Source: Kuafuiihalomonas sp039024635 (GTDB lineage Bacteria; Myxococcota; Kuafuiibacteriia; Kuafuiibacteriales; Kuafuiibacteriaceae). From it: a DNA stretch of 19,172 nucleotides. How positions within the stretch are numbered: position 1 is the stretch's first letter; every line of letters starts with the position of its first letter. The translations under genes and the position numbers were made by a program. This document shows positions 5,562 through 12,996 of this stretch, one piece after another. The notes beneath the pieces were generated by a model. The model saw only the letters and a list, made by a program, of their open reading frames with translations. It searched no databases and had not been told where the DNA came from. The stretch spans positions 1-19,172 of the forward strand of contig JBCCQA010000050.1 of NCBI GenBank assembly GCA_039024635.1, written 5' to 3'.

Positions 5562-8369
5562 TCAGAGATAGGAGATCTTGTTTCTTCGAGATGAGGTCGG
5601 ACCACGGGGAGCGGCTTCGCCGTTGGCCTGCTCGTTCCCTCGCACTTGGCCCAATCGAGTCGAAACGTCTCGGTGCTCCGGGTCGTCCTCGGCGCAGGCC
5701 GCGTACCAGTCGGCGGCTCGGTGCAGGTCGTGAAGTCGCTCGTAGCAAACGCCGACTTCGTACTTGAGGTTGGTGGAAGCCGGGCCCTCGGCGCCCCGGT
5801 GAAGCGCAAGCTTGAAGCACTCGATGCCAGCCTTTGTTTCGCCCTGGTCGACCAAACAGTGGCCGATCATCTCGAGGCTGGCGATGGCTCGGGTCTGGAC
5901 CCTGGCCGAGCTTCGAAAGGCCTCGATCGCTTCGTCGAGTCGCCCCAACTCTCGGTACATCATGCCCTGGTCGAACGCGTCTTCCGAGGGTGAGGGCCCC
6001 CCATCTGCGTCGACCATGTGGGCGACCCGACGTGCGAGGTCTGCGGTTACGCTGCTGTCTCTTCGGGGGGACTCCGCCTTCGCCTCGGGCTCGGGTGCCT
6101 TTGCTCCTGGCGGCGTCGAGGGCTCGGCCTGCTCTTGGGCCTGAGCCCACAGCCCGCTCACGCGCGGATGTTCGGGCAGCTCGGCCTGGATGGGAGCCAG
6201 GATCTCCCGAGCCTCTTCCAGCAGGCCGGCCTCCACCATGAAGGCGGCCTCTTCGAGCTCGTCGTCGTAATCCGTCGGCTCGCCGGTGTCGGCGGCTTCA
6301 GGGACCGGCGGAGGGCTCGGTTCGGGGACCTCGGCCTCGACGAACGCGTCCGCTTCGTCGAGAGGCTCCGAACCGCCCAGGTCGGGCTTGATCAAGGAAG
6401 AGTCGGTCGGGACCTCGTCGAAGCCGCTGTCGGCCAAGAAAGGCATGGCGTTGCTCCAGTCGCCGATGTCGGCCTCCAAGTCTTCTAGCATGACGACGGG
6501 ACCTTCGGAGTCTTCGAGAGCAGGGCCGGTGGGTGCCTCGACCTCGAAAGCGGCAGCCGGGATCTCCTCTGCCGGGCTGGAGCTTGGAAGGTCCGGCACC
6601 ACGAGGTCGGCCGACAGCGAGAAGGCCGAAGGTTCCGAAGCGGGGCGAACCTCCTCTTCCACGACACCACCCGCGAAGGGGTCGGCCTCTTCTTCGATGG
6701 CGCTTCCGGCGAAGGGGTCCAACTCTTCGCCATCCTGGAGAGCCATCTGGCTGGTCGAGATGTCGAAGCTCGGCCCCTCGTCGGCGATGTCGATGCTGAT
6801 GTCCTCCGAGGGGATGTCCGCGCCCTGGTCGGGGGCTTCGGCCGTGCCCGCGAGCGGATGGTTCGGCATGAGTTGGGCCAGCTCGCTGCGCCACTGCTCC
6901 ATGCGCTCCTTCTCGCCTCGAGACGCAAACACCTGAACGATCGTGGCCACGGCGTCGGCGGCTGCGGCTTCGTCGCCCGCCGCAAGATGAACGTCTCGCC
7001 GCTTCTCCAGCGCGCCGACGTGGTGGGGGTCGATGTCGAAGACCTTGGCCAGGTGGTCCAAGGCCTTGTCGCGCAGGCCGTAGCGCACGAATACGTCGGT
7101 CTCGGTGAGGATTTTTTGGATTTGCTCCGCCGGTCCGAGCTCGGGGCCACCGGTTCCACTCGCCGGGGCAGGCGGCGCTTCGAGGCCGGCGTCCAGGCCC
7201 GAGACAGGAGAAAGGTCGGCCGAGCCGAGGGTGAGGCCGATGTCCTCGTCCGGAAGATCGGCGCTTGGGGCCGCCGGCGGCGGCGCAGGCCGGGGGGATA
7301 AGGACGGGGCCATGGGCCGAGGGGCCAGGGAAGGCGCGACCACCGGTGGTTCGGGATTCGAGGGCGGCGGGGGCGGCGGCGGAGCCGAGGACGGGCCTAT
7401 GCCGCTCGTCGGGGGGGCCGAAGGCACGGAGCTCGGGGTCGGCGGCGACGAAATCGGAGCCGGTCCCCTCGGTCCAGCCGAAGCGCCGAGGGCTCTGCGC
7501 GCCTCCTCGTCGTTGGGGTCGACGGTCAGGATCTGCTGATAGACGCCGGCCGCTTCGACCGGCCGTCCTTCCTCTTGATGCACCCGGGCCAGCTCCCGGT
7601 GGACGAAGACCGTCTTTTGGTTCTGGCCCAGGTCCGAGAAGGCGCGAGCGAGAAGGGTCAGCGTCTCCACGTCTCGGTTGTTCTCTTTGTAGAGGACCTG
7701 GAGCTTGGCCAGGGCCCGCTTCGTTTCGCCGCGGGCCAGCAGAAGGCGGGCTACGTTTTTCACCACGTCCAAGCGACTCGCGTCGTGGAACAGGAGCCGT
7801 TCCGCGACCTTGATGTAGTCCTCGAGTCGATTCTGCTCCTTCAGGATCGACGCTGCTCGCTCGAACTCCTGGGCAGCATCATGGACCAGCTTTTCTCGGG
7901 AGAAGCCTTCGGCCAGCTTGATCCGCGAGGCGACGTTTTGGGGGTCGAGGTCGACCATCCGGCGCAGGACCTCCAGCGCACTCTTGGCGTCGCCGACTTC
8001 CTCGTGAATGGCGCTGGCGTGCTGGTACTGGGCCAGGGCTTCGCTGGTCAGGTTCAGCTGTTCGTAGAGCTCGGCCAGGCGGAGGGTGACTTCTAAGTGG
8101 TGGGGGTCGTGCTTGAGGATCTGCTTGTAGACGGCGACCGCCTTGAGAAAGAAGCCCTGCTCACCGTAGGACTCCGCGACTTGGCGATACACCCGAGTCG
8201 CCGACTCCCGGTCCCCCTGCTTGGAGTACACGTCGCCCAGCTTGAGGAGGGTGCGAACGTCCTTGGGGTCCTCGGCGACGAGCTTCTGCAGCTCGCGGAT
8301 CGCCTTATCCCACTGGCCCTTCGTGATGTACTTTTGGACCTGGTTGAGGATTTTGGTCTTGTTGGCCAC
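5562..8369 (-). CDS. Large TPR scaffold protein with proline-rich disordered linker
   Basis: A 935-residue protein starting at GTG (8369). Residues about 1-295 are a continuous tetratricopeptide array (for example KAIRELQKLVAEDPKDVRTLLKLG and repeats at a 34-residue pitch). Residues about 296-372 are a Pro/Ser/Ala linker with a run of seven prolines. A second TPR-like helical block covers about 413-505. Residues about 510-720 are strongly acidic and low-complexity, with a short duplicated DPFAG unit at 551-555 and 563-567. A C-terminal TPR block occupies about 720-915, and the last residues are basic. No signal peptide or membrane segment is seen, so a cytoplasmic scaffold is likely. The N-terminal array, long disordered middle and separate C-terminal TPRs resemble, in outline only, myxobacterial TPR scaffolds such as SgmX (type IV pilus polarity). 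I cannot show orthology. The partner is probably the ATPase encoded 9 bases downstream. Confidence 0.85.
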   Translation of the reverse strand: MANKTKILNQVQKYITKGQWDKAIRELQKLVAEDPKDVRTLLKLGDVYSKQGDRESATRVYRQVAESYGEQGFFLKAVAVYKQILKHDPHHLEVTLRLAELYEQLNLTSEALAQYQHASAIHEEVGDAKSALEVLRRMVDLDPQNVASRIKLAEGFSREKLVHDAAQEFERAASILKEQNRLEDYIKVAERLLFHDASRLDVVKNVARLLLARGETKRALAKLQVLYKENNRDVETLTLLARAFSDLGQNQKTVFVHRELARVHQEEGRPVEAAGVYQQILTVDPNDEEARRALGASAGPRGPAPISSPPTPSSVPSAPPTSGIGPSSAPPPPPPPSNPEPPVVAPSLAPRPMAPSLSPRPAPPPAAPSADLPDEDIGLTLGSADLSPVSGLDAGLEAPPAPASGTGGPELGPAEQIQKILTETDVFVRYGLRDKALDHLAKVFDIDPHHVGALEKRRDVHLAAGDEAAAADAVATIVQVFASRGEKERMEQWRSELAQLMPNHPLAGTAEAPDQGADIPSEDISIDIADEGPSFDISTSQMALQDGEELDPFAGSAIEEEADPFAGGVVEEEVRPASEPSAFSLSADLVVPDLPSSSPAEEIPAAAFEVEAPTGPALEDSEGPVVMLEDLEADIGDWSNAMPFLADSGFDEVPTDSSLIKPDLGGSEPLDEADAFVEAEVPEPSPPPVPEAADTGEPTDYDDELEEAAFMVEAGLLEEAREILAPIQAELPEHPRVSGLWAQAQEQAEPSTPPGAKAPEPEAKAESPRRDSSVTADLARRVAHMVDADGGPSPSEDAFDQGMMYRELGRLDEAIEAFRSSARVQTRAIASLEMIGHCLVDQGETKAGIECFKLALHRGAEGPASTNLKYEVGVCYERLHDLHRAADWYAACAEDDPEHRDVSTRLGQVRGNEQANGEAAPRGPTSSRRNKISYL

Positions 8370-8395
8370 CGGTCGACGCGCCTGGAGTCCCTGTC

Positions 8396-8424
8396 AGTAT
8401 ACGTCTGGACCCCTCACCGGCGCC
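8396..8424 (-). promoter_or_regulatory. Possible promoter of the TPR/ATPase operon
   Basis: In the 81-base gap between the sugar-phosphate transferase and the TPR gene, the minus strand reads TATACT at 8401-8396, a 5/6 match to the -10 box. Transcription would begin near 8389, giving a leader of about 20 bases before the GTG at 8369. No convincing -35 box lies 16-18 bases upstream, so this is tentative. It would separate the TPR/ATPase unit from the polysaccharide genes. Confidence 0.25.
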
Positions 8425-8450
8425 ATCGGGACGCTCCTGGGGAGGTCGAG

Positions 8451-9455
8451 CTACACGCGGATCCGCAGGAGTACCACCACGACGCCTGTCGTAAGCAGCA
8501 ATAGGCCTCCGAGAATCGCCAACGCCATCTGGGCATCGACCAGACATATCGTCAAACCGCCCGCCCCCAAAAGACCTCCTGCGGCGTAGCCGCTCCCGGC
8601 AACGGGCCAGCGACCGAAGCCGGCCTTACGGAGCCGAACGGCGAAATGGTCGGGGCTTCCCTGCATAACCGGCCGACCCTTGGCCCTTCGGACCACCATG
8701 ACGAAAAGGGTGTCGAAGATCGGCACACCCAGGATCAGCACGGGAGCCAGGGCGCCGAGGGGATGAACGAACGTATAGTGGTTGGTCATGGCCAAGGCAC
8801 CCAGCATGAAGCCCAGGAACATTGACCCGGTGTCGCCCAGGTAGATGGTCGCGGGCGGACGGTTGAACACCAAGAAGCCCAAACTAGCCCCGATGAGGGC
8901 GACCGCCATCACCGCCAGGTCGGTGGCGCCGTTCCAGGTCGCGACCACCGACAGAGAGATGGCCGCGATGACCGCCACGCCCCCAGCCAGCCCGTCGGAG
9001 ACGTCGATGAGGTTGATGGCGTTGGTGGTGCCCACGAGCCACAGGCAGGTCAGGATCAAAGCCACCGGCTCCGGAAGGAAGGCAAGCCGGATCATGATGT
9101 CGGCTTTGACGAGCACGCTGGTCGCGACCAGCTGACCCAGGATCTTTGCGCCGGGGCTCAGGACCTTGAGGTCGTCGAACAGGCCCAGCATGACGACGAT
9201 GGCGGAGGCAAGGAGCAGGGCAAGGACCCGCTCCGTGAAGTCGTAGGTCACTGCCAAGGCGAAGAGGAAGGACAGAAAGATGGCGACGCCGCCTAGGTAG
9301 GCCACGGGCTGGGCGTGGACCTTCAGTTGACCGTCCGGCGCGTCGACGACCCCGTACTTCAGCGCGCCTCGCCGAATGACGGGCGTGAAGTACAGGCTCA
9401 GGCCGAGGGCGACGGCGAGCGTCAGGGGGAGCCTCAGTGTTTCGAAGAGCTCCAT
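8451..9455 (-). CDS. WecA/MraY-family polyprenyl-phosphate sugar-1-phosphate transferase
   Basis: Integral membrane enzyme that transfers a sugar-1-phosphate from a UDP-sugar to undecaprenyl phosphate, the first committed step of a lipid-linked glycan. The 334 residues form about ten hydrophobic segments. Family motifs are in order: GLFDDLKVL at 91-99 (Asp pair), NAINLIDVSDGLAGG at 145-159 (the usual NxxNxxDGxDGL, here with Val-Ser where Gly-Leu is usual), YLGDTGS at 205-211, PIFDT at 245-249, and SPDHFAVRL at 267-275 in the place of the cytoplasmic histidine loop. That loop is more WecA-like than MraY-like, and no cell-wall (mur) genes are nearby, so a role in O-antigen or exopolysaccharide initiation is preferred. 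The start is ATG at 9455, which overlaps the stop of the upstream glycosyltransferase as TGATG, a sign of translational coupling. A TTG one codon earlier (9458) is also possible. Confidence 0.9.
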   Translation of the reverse strand: MELFETLRLPLTLAVALGLSLYFTPVIRRGALKYGVVDAPDGQLKVHAQPVAYLGGVAIFLSFLFALAVTYDFTERVLALLLASAIVVMLGLFDDLKVLSPGAKILGQLVATSVLVKADIMIRLAFLPEPVALILTCLWLVGTTNAINLIDVSDGLAGGVAVIAAISLSVVATWNGATDLAVMAVALIGASLGFLVFNRPPATIYLGDTGSMFLGFMLGALAMTNHYTFVHPLGALAPVLILGVPIFDTLFVMVVRRAKGRPVMQGSPDHFAVRLRKAGFGRWPVAGSGYAAGGLLGAGGLTICLVDAQMALAILGGLLLLTTGVVVVLLRIRV

Positions 9456-10474
9456 CAAATGCGTCCGTAGCGCTCGAGGTAGGCCTCCAGCATGCCTTCC
9501 CTGGTTAGCCGTTGGGCCTCCAGGCGGTCACGAGCCTGCCGTGCCCGCTCTCTTCCAACGGCGCCGCTTAGCACCCGGAGGATACCGGCGGCTAGTGCAT
9601 CCGGGTCGTCGGTCGGGACATACAGACCGTCGGTCTGGACGAGCTCTCGGGTGCCACCCACGGGTGTGACGACGACGGGAACCTCGGACCACATGGCTTC
9701 TAGCGTAGCCTGCGGGAAGCCTTCGCTGCGGGAGGCCTGAACGAAGAGGTCGGCACCTGCCAGGACTGTGGCGACGTCGGGCCGTGGGGGGCGCCACTCT
9801 ATCCGTCCTGGCGGGTCAGGGGGGGCGCCCGGTCCGTAGTGGAGCCAGCGAATCGTGGATGGGAGCTGTTCGGATGCGGCGGCCATGACGTCCACGCCCT
9901 TGATGGGCGTTCGGCGTCCCAGGCTCAGGATGAGCGGCTGGGTGCCCAGGCCCAGCGAGGCCTTTCGTCGGGCGCGATGTTCCGAGTCGAGGGAAGCCGC
10001 AGGGCTGACGAAGCTGGGGTGGACGAGCTCCGCAGGGCCCCAGCGCTGCGCGATGTGCGCGGCTACGGCGAAGCGCGCGTCGCTTCGGCGCAGCGCCCAT
10101 CGCCACAGGCTCCGTTTGCCGGGACCCAGCTCAATGCCCGCGTTATGCATCGTGATCCAGTGAGGACAGGGCCGATCGATTCCGGCTACAGCGGTGGCTA
10201 TGTCCGCGACCGCCAGGTGGCTGTGGACTACACCGGGCCTGAAGTCGCGGAGCACACGCCGCAAGCGAAGGGGGACGCGGGCGTCGAAGGGACTGGCCAG
10301 GCCGAGGACCTCGACCGGAACGCCCGCGTCGATGAGTCGATCGGCCACAGGTCCTCCCCGGGTCGTGGCGATGACCTTCGCATGGCCGTGCTGGGCCACA
10401 GCGAGGGCGAGCTCCTCGACCATGCGCTCCGCGCCGCCGTAATCTAGGCCGGGGAGGACGAATGCGACGCGCAT
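9455..10474 (-). CDS. GT4-family glycosyltransferase
   Basis: GT-B fold retaining glycosyltransferase of 339 residues, soluble or membrane-associated at the cytoplasmic face. The N-terminal half opens MRVAFVLPGLDYGGAERMVEELA, the classic GT4 acceptor-side start with the Gly-Gly-Ala-Glu-Arg signature at 13-17. The C-terminal half has SLGRRTPIKG at 184-193 and the E-x7-E element EGFPQATLE at 251-259, which binds the nucleotide-sugar donor. The sugar and acceptor cannot be read from sequence. Its start at 10474 overlaps the end of the previous glycosyltransferase by 31 bases. Its stop overlaps the start of the sugar-phosphate transferase, so three genes form one tightly packed transcript. Confidence 0.9.
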   Translation of the reverse strand: MRVAFVLPGLDYGGAERMVEELALAVAQHGHAKVIATTRGGPVADRLIDAGVPVEVLGLASPFDARVPLRLRRVLRDFRPGVVHSHLAVADIATAVAGIDRPCPHWITMHNAGIELGPGKRSLWRWALRRSDARFAVAAHIAQRWGPAELVHPSFVSPAASLDSEHRARRKASLGLGTQPLILSLGRRTPIKGVDVMAAASEQLPSTIRWLHYGPGAPPDPPGRIEWRPPRPDVATVLAGADLFVQASRSEGFPQATLEAMWSEVPVVVTPVGGTRELVQTDGLYVPTDDPDALAAGILRVLSGAVGRERARQARDRLEAQRLTREGMLEAYLERYGRI

Positions 10475-11466
10475 GCCCGCAGCAACCTCTCTATTTGGTC
10501 GAGCGGGCGGTGAGGCCCGAGCTGAGTTCGAACGCGGGCGACTTGCGTCGGGTCCGGGACGGGCAACTCCAGCGCCCGCTCGATGGCTTCGATGAGTCCG
10601 TCCTCGCTTGGACGCTCGACGCTGGCGAACACGAAGCCTGGGTTCTCCTCCCCCGGAGGGTGGAAGGCGACTTGAGGCAGACCGGCCACCGCGTAGAGCT
10701 CGGATTCGGGACCCCAGCGCTGCCGGTCCAGAGCGAGCCCGACGTCGGCGGCAGCCAAGGCTGCGCCCAGAGCCGCCGGCTGTTCGGGCAGGATGATGAC
10801 GGGCGAAGACGGCCGCGTCGCGACTGTCATAGCCCGAAGGACCGGAAGGCGAGGGCCGGAAGCCACCACCAACAGCGTCAGGCCGGGGACCTTTCGGTGG
10901 GCGAGGGCCAAGAGCTCCACCGGCCGGTCCTGGCTCATGGGCCCGGTCAGGAGGGCGACCCGCTGTCGGGCGTCCAGTCCAAGGAGCCGGCGGCCCTCCT
11001 CGCGAGACAGCAGCGGCAGGGCCTCGAGGTCGAAACCGGAGCGCAGGACCTCAACCCCGCGGATGCCCAAGCTCGCGCCAAGACGCTCGGCCAGGGAATC
11101 GGAGGCGGCGGTTACGACCCGCGCTCGCTGAAGGCCGACTTGCAGGCGAAGTCGCTCGGCAGGGTCTGGTGAGGCCAGGGAATCGAAGTGGGCCACCAGC
11201 GGGGCGCGCAGGCCGGCAGCGAGGGCGCCGAACAGGCTTCCGGTGCCCATGCAGACCAAGCTCGCGTCAGAGGGCCCACAGACCAGGCTGCGGAATCCCA
11301 AGCCTAGGTCGGCCCCGGTCCGCTCGGGGCGCGACGTGAGGATCGTCAAGTCGTGACCCCGCCGGGCCAGTTCTCGGGTCCAAGCCTCCGGGGCGTTTTG
11401 GACCAGAATACGCACGCCGGGAGCGTCCCACGGATCGGGGGCCCGAAGCGACGCTTTGACAGCCAT
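10444..11466 (-). CDS. Divergent GT-B glycosyltransferase
   Basis: A 340-residue protein that looks like a degenerate GT4 enzyme. The Rossmann-like opening GVRILVQNAPEAWTRELARRGHDLTIL lies at about 17-43. A donor-domain-like stretch, RVALLTGPMSQDRPVELLALA, falls at about 190-210, and a C-terminal segment with ALAAADVGLALDR and ELYAVAGLPQVAF follows. The usual E-x7-E is not clear: WGPESELYAVAG sits in its place. The start is chosen at ATG 11466 because AGGAG (11475-11479) precedes it by exactly 8 bases. A GTG at 11415 would remove a 17-residue head not typical of the family and remains an alternative. It faces rmlA head to head with only 25 bases between starts. Its 3' end overlaps the next glycosyltransferase by 31 bases. 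Confidence 0.78.
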   Translation of the reverse strand: MAVKASLRAPDPWDAPGVRILVQNAPEAWTRELARRGHDLTILTSRPERTGADLGLGFRSLVCGPSDASLVCMGTGSLFGALAAGLRAPLVAHFDSLASPDPAERLRLQVGLQRARVVTAASDSLAERLGASLGIRGVEVLRSGFDLEALPLLSREEGRRLLGLDARQRVALLTGPMSQDRPVELLALAHRKVPGLTLLVVASGPRLPVLRAMTVATRPSSPVIILPEQPAALGAALAAADVGLALDRQRWGPESELYAVAGLPQVAFHPPGEENPGFVFASVERPSEDGLIEAIERALELPVPDPTQVARVRTQLGPHRPLDQIERLLRACASHSSSPA

Positions 11467-11484
11467 CGAGCGCGCTCCTAAAGC
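11456..11484 (+). promoter_or_regulatory. Candidate sigma-70 promoter for rmlA-rmlC, possibly leaderless
   Basis: TTGACA, a perfect -35 box, is at 11456-11461, followed after 17 bases by a weak -10 box, TAAAGC (3/6), at 11479-11484. Transcription would begin at about 11490-11492, on or next to the rmlA ATG, which has no well-spaced Shine-Dalgarno sequence. The -35 box overlaps the start codon of the opposite glycosyltransferase, and the -10 box touches that gene's ribosome-binding site. This is prediction from sequence only. Confidence 0.4.
11475..11479 (-). promoter_or_regulatory. Ribosome-binding site deciding the start at 11466
   Basis: The minus strand reads AGGAG, 8 bases ahead of ATG 11466. 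This favours that start over the downstream GTG at 11415, which has only a weak purine stretch before it. Confidence 0.55.
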
Positions 11485-11491
11485 AGCAGGG

Positions 11492-12370
11492 ATGAATCGA
11501 AGGGGAATCGTGCTGGCCGGAGGTTCGGGGACACGTCTCCATCCTCTGACCCTGGCCGTCAGCAAGCAGCTGATGCCGGTCTACAACAAGCCCATGGTCT
11601 ACTACCCGATCTCCACGCTGATGCTGGCCGGGATCAAAGAGATCCTGATCATCAGCACGCCCGAGGACCTGCCGCTGTTCCGCCGGCTACTCGGCGACGG
11701 GCGTAGACTGGGAGTGCGTTTCGAGTACGCGGAGCAGCCCAAGCCCGAGGGCTTGGCTCAGGCCTTTCTCATCGGCCGAGACTTCATCGACGGGGCCCCG
11801 TCCGCCCTCGTCTTGGGGGACAACCTTTTCTACGGCCAGGGGCTCGCCCAGCGCCTCCAGGCGGTGAACGCTGCGAGCAAGGGCGCGACCGTCTTCGGCT
11901 ACTACGTCGGCGACCCCGAGCGCTACGGGGTGGTGGAGTTTGCGCCCGATGGTCGGGTCCTGAGCTTGGAAGAGAAGCCAGCCAAGCCCAAGTCGAACTA
12001 CGCGGTGGTCGGACTCTACTTCTACGATGCTTCAGTCTGCGAACGTGCGGCTGCTCTCCAACCTTCAGCGAGGGGCGAGCTCGAGATTACGGACCTGAAC
12101 CGAGGCTATCTCGACGACGGCGTGCTCACGGTGGAGCGCCTCGGTCGAGGAACGGCCTGGCTGGACACCGGGACCCATCATTCGTTGCTTCAGGCTTCGA
12201 CCTTCATCGAGGCGGTGGAGAATCGACAGTCTCTGCTCGTGGGTGCCCTTGAAGAGGTGGCATTTCGGATGGGCTACATCGACCGCGCCCAGCTAGCCAC
12301 CCTGGGGGCCGAACTCGGGAAGAGCAACTATGGTCGGTACTTGGTGCAGCTGGCCGAGGAAGGGCGATGA
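11492..12370 (+). CDS. rmlA: Glucose-1-phosphate thymidylyltransferase RmlA
   Basis: Makes dTDP-glucose from dTTP and glucose-1-phosphate, the first step toward dTDP-L-rhamnose and other dTDP-6-deoxysugars, in the cytoplasm. The 292 residues match the family. The nucleotide-binding signature LAGGSGTRLHPLT is at 8-20, the catalytic Lys25 lies in SKQLMPVYNKPM, the EQPKPEGLAQAF block is at 81-92, the metal-binding Asp110 is in LGDNLFYG, and GYYVGDPERYGVVEF follows. The ATG at 11492 is chosen because homologues begin right before the GIVLAGG strand; a TTG at 11456 would add 12 residues of no family similarity. There is no good Shine-Dalgarno sequence at proper spacing. It overlaps rmlC by ATGA, so the two are coupled. 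Confidence 0.96.
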   Translation: MNRRGIVLAGGSGTRLHPLTLAVSKQLMPVYNKPMVYYPISTLMLAGIKEILIISTPEDLPLFRRLLGDGRRLGVRFEYAEQPKPEGLAQAFLIGRDFIDGAPSALVLGDNLFYGQGLAQRLQAVNAASKGATVFGYYVGDPERYGVVEFAPDGRVLSLEEKPAKPKSNYAVVGLYFYDASVCERAAALQPSARGELEITDLNRGYLDDGVLTVERLGRGTAWLDTGTHHSLLQASTFIEAVENRQSLLVGALEEVAFRMGYIDRAQLATLGAELGKSNYGRYLVQLAEEGR

Positions 12371-12915
12371 GCTTCGAGGTCACGCCTCAGTCCATCGTCG
12401 ACGTCTTGCTCATCGAGGGCTCTCGATTCGGTGACGAACGAGGCTTCTTCACCGAAGACTATCGGGAAGAAGACTTCCGGAAGATGGGGATTCCGCCCTT
12501 CGTTCAGATGAACCACAGCCGCTCGACCCGAGGGGTGCTTCGGGGCCTGCACTACCAGCTGCCCCCAGCTGCGGTGGGCAAGTTGGTTCGCTGCATACGG
12601 GGCCGCATCTTGGACGTCGCAGTCGACCTCCGTAAAGGGAGCCCTAGCTTCGGACAGCACGTAATGGTCGAGCTCGACGATCGGTCGACGCGCTTTCTCT
12701 GGGTCCCAGCTGGCTTTGCCCACGGCATACTCATCCTCAGCGAGGAGGCCGACGTTCACTACAAGCAGACCGGCTACTGGTCGCCCGAGCACGAACGAGC
12801 CATCCGCTGGAGCTGTCCCAGCCTCGACATCCCTTGGCCCAAGGACGTCGAGATCTTGGTTTCGCCCAAAGACCAAGCGGCAGGCTTTCTCGAAGAGGCC
12901 GAACTCTTTTCTTGA
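12367..12915 (+). CDS. rmlC: dTDP-4-dehydrorhamnose 3,5-epimerase RmlC
   Basis: Cupin-fold epimerase acting on dTDP-4-keto-6-deoxyglucose, step three of dTDP-rhamnose synthesis. It has 182 residues, the normal size. The family opening with DERGFFTEDY is at 23-32. The catalytic His62 is in RGLHYQ, with Asp169 (in SPKD) as its likely dyad partner and Tyr132 (in VHYKQTGYW) as the expected acid. FAHGILILSE, at about 117-126, stands where most homologues have FAHGF. A strong AGGAAGG ribosome-binding site just before ATG 12367 lies inside the end of rmlA. The neighbouring steps, rmlB (4,6-dehydratase) and rmlD (reductase), are not in this window. If rmlD is missing from the genome, the product could be another dTDP-6-deoxysugar. 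Confidence 0.95.
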   Translation: MSFEVTPQSIVDVLLIEGSRFGDERGFFTEDYREEDFRKMGIPPFVQMNHSRSTRGVLRGLHYQLPPAAVGKLVRCIRGRILDVAVDLRKGSPSFGQHVMVELDDRSTRFLWVPAGFAHGILILSEEADVHYKQTGYWSPEHERAIRWSCPSLDIPWPKDVEILVSPKDQAAGFLEEAELFS

Positions 12916-12919
12916 GGGA

Positions 12920-12946
12920 CTAGGGTCCTGCCTCAGGGATCCCTAG
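12920..12946. terminator. Stem-loop between convergent genes, possible bidirectional terminator
   Basis: The arms CTAGGGTCC (12920-12928) and GGATCCCTAG (12937-12946) pair over 9 bp with one bulged base and an 8-base loop. It begins 4 bases after the rmlC stop, in the 81-base gap shared with the oppositely oriented fusion glycosyltransferase. There is no T-run on either strand, so intrinsic termination would be weak; mRNA 3'-end stabilisation is an alternative. Confidence 0.4.
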
Positions 12947-12996
12947 AAAGCTCCCGGCCGCTTCTCGTCTCTGTTCGCCGCGCCGCCTTTGGTACA

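Noticed and set aside
7265..7813. Plus-strand Pro/Arg/Gly-rich frame opposite the TPR gene's proline-rich linker
   Set aside because: It mirrors the low-complexity Pro/Ser/Ala codons of the real gene on the other strand; no independent evidence of coding.
11456..11491. TTG start for rmlA at 11456
   Set aside because: It would add 12 residues absent from RmlA proteins and has no ribosome-binding site; the same bases fit better as a -35 promoter box.
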